Source: Thiotrichaceae bacterium (GTDB lineage Bacteria > Pseudomonadota > Gammaproteobacteria > Thiotrichales > Thiotrichaceae). Taken from it: a stretch of DNA of 32,531 nt. The notes under the pieces were generated by a model. That model ran no database searches. It was not told where the DNA came from and worked only from the letters and a program-made list of their open reading frames with translations. The stretch lies in the NCBI GenBank assembly GCA_026989335.1, contig JALSJN010000008.1, forward strand, positions 1 through 32,531, given 5' to 3'. Numbering within the stretch: position 1 is the stretch's first letter; each line of letters starts with the position of its first letter. The position numbers were made by a program, and so were the translations under genes. Positions 30,391 through 32,531 of this stretch are shown one piece after another.

Positions 30391-30587
30391 TAAGTGCCCT
30401 GAGCCGATTCTGTATCAAGGAGTTTGACGAAAATTTTTATCATGGTTTTGATGGTAAAAGGGATGAACTTCCTTTTCTTCCCTGGTATGACTCCAAGTTT
30501 GCTCACCTGATTTAATTCTGGTGAGCAAGCAGGTGAAAGAGATATCACAAACCTTTGTTATCACATCAAAGTGCAGAGTCGGCACTG
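30391..30587. mobile_element. Possible MITE-like or IS-remnant insertion, 197 bp
   Basis: The segment is bounded by perfect 11-bp direct repeats. Its ends show imperfect inverted similarity: AGTGCC-(CTGAGCC)-GATTCTG on the left, and AGTGCC-GACTCTG read inward on the opposite strand from the right. It contains a 9-bp perfect hairpin (30499-30528). It encodes no recognisable transposase. Short open frames on both strands (for example minus 30415 to about 30650) match nothing I know. This is a call from structure alone. Confidence 0.4.
30499..30528. repeat. Perfect 9-bp inverted repeat
   Basis: TTGCTCACC (30499-30507) and GGTGAGCAA (30520-30528) enclose a 12-nt loop. An alternative, mutually exclusive pairing is TCACCTG (30503-30509) with CAGGTGA (30530-30536). 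No T-run follows on either strand, so it is not a standard terminator. Confidence 0.7.
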
Positions 30588-30598
30588 ATATTTCATAC
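30588..30598 (+). repeat. 11-bp direct repeat, right copy
   Basis: ATATTTCATAC, second copy of the repeat at 30380-30390, about 50 bp from the end of the VWA lipoprotein gene. Confidence 0.6.
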
Positions 30599-30647
30599 AC
30601 CTCGAGTAATTTTTTCGTAACGCCGCCTATATTTGGTGCTTTATCTT

Positions 30648-32075
30648 CTAACGTGTCACAGTTCGGCTAACTTTAGCGCCATTGTAATTTAAGCTAATCG
30701 TCACCTCATCCCCTGTTTTTGCCTTATCAATTAAGTTGGCTAAATACTGGAAAGTAATACTGGTTTGAATGCTGCGGAATGCACCTACAAGATCTACTCC
30801 TGTCGCTTTATAAAAACTTGCATTCGTTTCTGTTGCTATCCGCTTCATTATTTTCTCATCGCTACCACCACCAAATGCAATCGTATGGACAGGAATCGTT
30901 TTCTCTTTTGCTAATTTGATAACCTCATCAACTGAGTAAGGCGAACGGTTGTTTACACCATCACTCATCACAATAACTAACTTACGATTATTGGCTCTTT
31001 TGGATGTTTGTGTAATACCTTCAATCGTTGCAGCAAAGAGAGCAGTTGAACCACCCCATGGATAACGTCCAAGTTTTACCTCTGGTGAATCCTTATGTTT
31101 TTCATCGATACCATTAGCACTATAGTTTGTTGTATAGGGGTTATAAGCATCAACCAATAAGCGTAATTTTTTAGCTTCTTTAGAGTAGCCACTTTTGGAG
31201 AAGACATAGGTCTTCGGGTTTCCGTTAACATCCTTCATAGCAGGAAACAATGTTTTCATTGTATTATCATCAAGAAAATTAACGTTCCTAGAAAAAATAA
31301 TAAAACCAGTTTCATCCACTTTAGGTATATTATCTAAATAAGTGTGTGCGGCTAAATGTGAAACGCGGAAACGATTCATAGAATAACCATTAGCATCGAC
31401 AAGTTCTTCATTATTTTTATCATAGACACTTAATATCATTGAACCACTCGCATCCATCACCAAAGTAACTGATGCTGGATCAGAGATATTCGCCGCGCTA
31501 TCCAATTTTGATATGCCAACATTTTTAATACCAATCTTGGCAGAAAGCGCAGAGTCAGGGATACCGATAACCGCGTTATTAGTGATTGTATCCGTCACAC
31601 TAAACGCAATCTTATTATCCGCCGTCATTTGCATGGATGATATTTGATATTCGGCATTACTCGGAATCGTCGACGCTAATGACGTAGCACCGGTAGACTG
31701 AAAGACACTGACATCGGTAACCAACTCTTTATTACCGCTGCTTTTGGCTTTAACCTTCACCACACCCTCTGGCACGCTAGCAGAAAACTCACCACATTCA
31801 TTAGTTTTAGTATCATCGAGCGTTTTATCGCCGCTATCAACAAACTCAACTTTCACACCCTTTAAAGGCTTATAGCCCGCAGGCACATTCGGGCAGGTTT
31901 CTTTAAATTGTACGCCACTGGCTTTTTGTAAGACCTTAGCAATAACTTTTTGGCTCGCTTTAGGAACAACCAAAGTACCTTTAACACTTTTTTGGGGGTC
32001 ACTTTTAGCACCGCAAGCAGTAAGGCCAATTGAAAGAGTTAATAGGCTTAAGGTAAATAATGTTTTTGTTTTCAT
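30648..32075 (-). CDS. VWA-domain lipoprotein
   Basis: A 475-residue exported protein. The lipobox LTAC at 18-21 gives lipid-modified Cys21; Gly at +2 does not signal inner-membrane retention, so an outer-membrane place is likely. Residues about 30-130 look like a carboxypeptidase-regulatory or Ig-like beta domain ('TKTNECGEFSASVPEG'). The VWA domain (about 200-440) has a complete MIDAS: D208-x-S210-x-S212, T344 in 'GGSTAL' and D372 in 'MSDG', so it should bind a divalent metal and a protein ligand. GAGA before the ATG serves as RBS. It lies 105 nt after the beta-helix gene on the same strand. Partner unknown; adhesion or surface assembly is a guess. Confidence 0.85.
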   Translation of the reverse strand: MKTKTLFTLSLLTLSIGLTACGAKSDPQKSVKGTLVVPKASQKVIAKVLQKASGVQFKETCPNVPAGYKPLKGVKVEFVDSGDKTLDDTKTNECGEFSASVPEGVVKVKAKSSGNKELVTDVSVFQSTGATSLASTIPSNAEYQISSMQMTADNKIAFSVTDTITNNAVIGIPDSALSAKIGIKNVGISKLDSAANISDPASVTLVMDASGSMILSVYDKNNEELVDANGYSMNRFRVSHLAAHTYLDNIPKVDETGFIIFSRNVNFLDDNTMKTLFPAMKDVNGNPKTYVFSKSGYSKEAKKLRLLVDAYNPYTTNYSANGIDEKHKDSPEVKLGRYPWGGSTALFAATIEGITQTSKRANNRKLVIVMSDGVNNRSPYSVDEVIKLAKEKTIPVHTIAFGGGSDEKIMKRIATETNASFYKATGVDLVGAFRSIQTSITFQYLANLIDKAKTGDEVTISLNYNGAKVSRTVTR

Positions 32076-32130
32076 GGGGGATTCTCTGTTTGTTATTTAT
32101 ATAGTATCTAACAATCTTATAAGCAGCTTG

Positions 32131-32152
32131 AACCAATTCTTGATGATTGGTT
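32131..32152. repeat. Inverted repeat upstream of the VWA lipoprotein gene
   Basis: AACCAAT (32131-32137) and ATTGGTT (32146-32152) form a perfect 7-bp stem with an 8-nt loop, about 56 bp upstream of the lipoprotein ATG. No U-run follows in the minus direction, so an operator is as likely as a terminator of the beta-helix gene. Confidence 0.4.
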
Positions 32153-32180
32153 TGGAATACTTGCTTGCAGGCTGTCTTCA

Positions 32181-32531
32181 TTAAAAATTTGTATTTCCTA
32201 GCTCGTTATTTCTATAAATAATATTCGACAAAGTTATATCGCATGGTACGCTCTCCTTATTGACACCAAAACTTGAGCTATCACTAATAAGACTATTTTT
32301 GATTGTAAACTTAGCTGGATTAGCTGCAGAACACCAAGAAGTAATATTACCTTCACTATCACTCCCGCCCCCTCCTCCATACTTTACTTCAACGTGGTCT
32401 AGTAAATTGCTTTGACTACCAGAGGCATAGAACTGTATACCAGACCAATATCCAGGGGTTGGCTCTTGTCCAGTAAATATAATGGGATCTGATTCAGTTC
32501 CTACTGCATTAAGATACCCCTTGTCACCTAT
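32181..32531 (-). CDS. Beta-helix-type surface protein, partial (C-terminal 116 residues)
   Basis: An open frame enters from the right edge and ends at a TAA at 32183-32181; its start lies outside the window. The sequence shows the right-handed parallel beta-helix pattern: 'GTESDPIIFTG', then 'GYWSGIQFYASGSQSNLLDH' with 'VEVKYGG' after it, then 'KFTIKNSLISDSSSFGV'. Two cysteines, in 'SWCSA' and 'VPCDIT', may form a disulfide in an exported protein. Such repeats occur in surface and secreted proteins, sometimes with carbohydrate-active or adhesive roles. The fold call is fairly good; function cannot be told from this fragment. Confidence 0.65.
   Translation of the reverse strand: MGDKGYLNAVGTESDPIIFTGQEPTPGYWSGIQFYASGSQSNLLDHVEVKYGGGGGSDSEGNITSWCSAANPAKFTIKNSLISDSSSFGVNKESVPCDITLSNIIYRNNELGNTNF

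Noticed and set aside
30415-30650. Open minus-strand frame of about 78 codons past the VWA lipoprotein gene
   Set aside because: It first looked like an in-frame extension after the amber stop, but the frame is offset by one and overlaps the TAG. It lacks a start with a ribosome site and lies mostly inside the repeat-bounded segment.

Overview
The window is a chromosomal segment of a low-to-moderate G+C gammaproteobacterium. The main evidence is the minus-strand block pyrG-kdsA-eno-ftsB-ispD-ispF, the pepA-holC pair, a DarP (YjgA)-type protein, a YehS-like DUF1456 protein, a fused CysG siroheme synthase, and a second EF-G of the type that gammaproteobacteria carry apart from the str operon. 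I cannot name the genus. The mix of families (DUF2384 protein, MoxR/VWA pair, Cys-rich protein before cysG, S24-like protein after it) suggests the sulfur-oxidiser or methylotroph side of the class, which is inference.

Layout: (1) 1-601, minus: a 94-residue unknown protein followed by a truncated Xre/MbcA/ParS-type (DUF2384) protein. (2) 768-3179, plus: a MoxR AAA+ ATPase and a DUF2201 protein combining a metallopeptidase-like HExxH with a VWA domain, behind a good sigma70-type promoter. (3) 3290-5833, plus: two small conserved proteins, cysG, and an S24/LexA-fold protein whose catalytic lysine position is arginine. (4) 5911-11981, plus: a secreted glycoside-hydrolase-like protein, murI, darP, a lipoprotein form of the tail-specific protease Prc, and a small membrane protein. 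(5) 12053-14826, minus: DUF1456 protein and EF-G2, separated by a clear hairpin terminator. (6) 15044-18914, plus: pepA, holC, a 70-residue ORF, a membrane-anchored J-domain protein and a soluble HExxH protein. (7) 18922-24612, minus: ispF, ispD, ftsB, eno, kdsA and pyrG. (8) 24732-30369, plus: an unknown conserved protein, a DegS/HtrA-like protease with a heat-shock-type promoter candidate, and metH. (9) 30370-32531: a roughly 0.2-kb insertion-like segment bounded by 11-bp direct repeats, then a VWA lipoprotein and the 3' end of a beta-helix surface protein, both minus.

Most of the window is housekeeping: siroheme, cell wall, LPS sugar, isoprenoid, nucleotide and methionine synthesis, translation, and envelope proteolysis. 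No CRISPR array, prophage, complete insertion sequence, tRNA or rRNA was seen. No stretch longer than about 280 bp lacks a gene. I did not find a clearly new multi-gene system. The least explained parts are the 30.4-kb repeat-bounded segment, the MoxR/VWA-metallopeptidase module beside an orphan antitoxin-like gene, the secreted hydrolase-like protein, the J-domain/HExxH pair, and the VWA lipoprotein beside a beta-helix protein.
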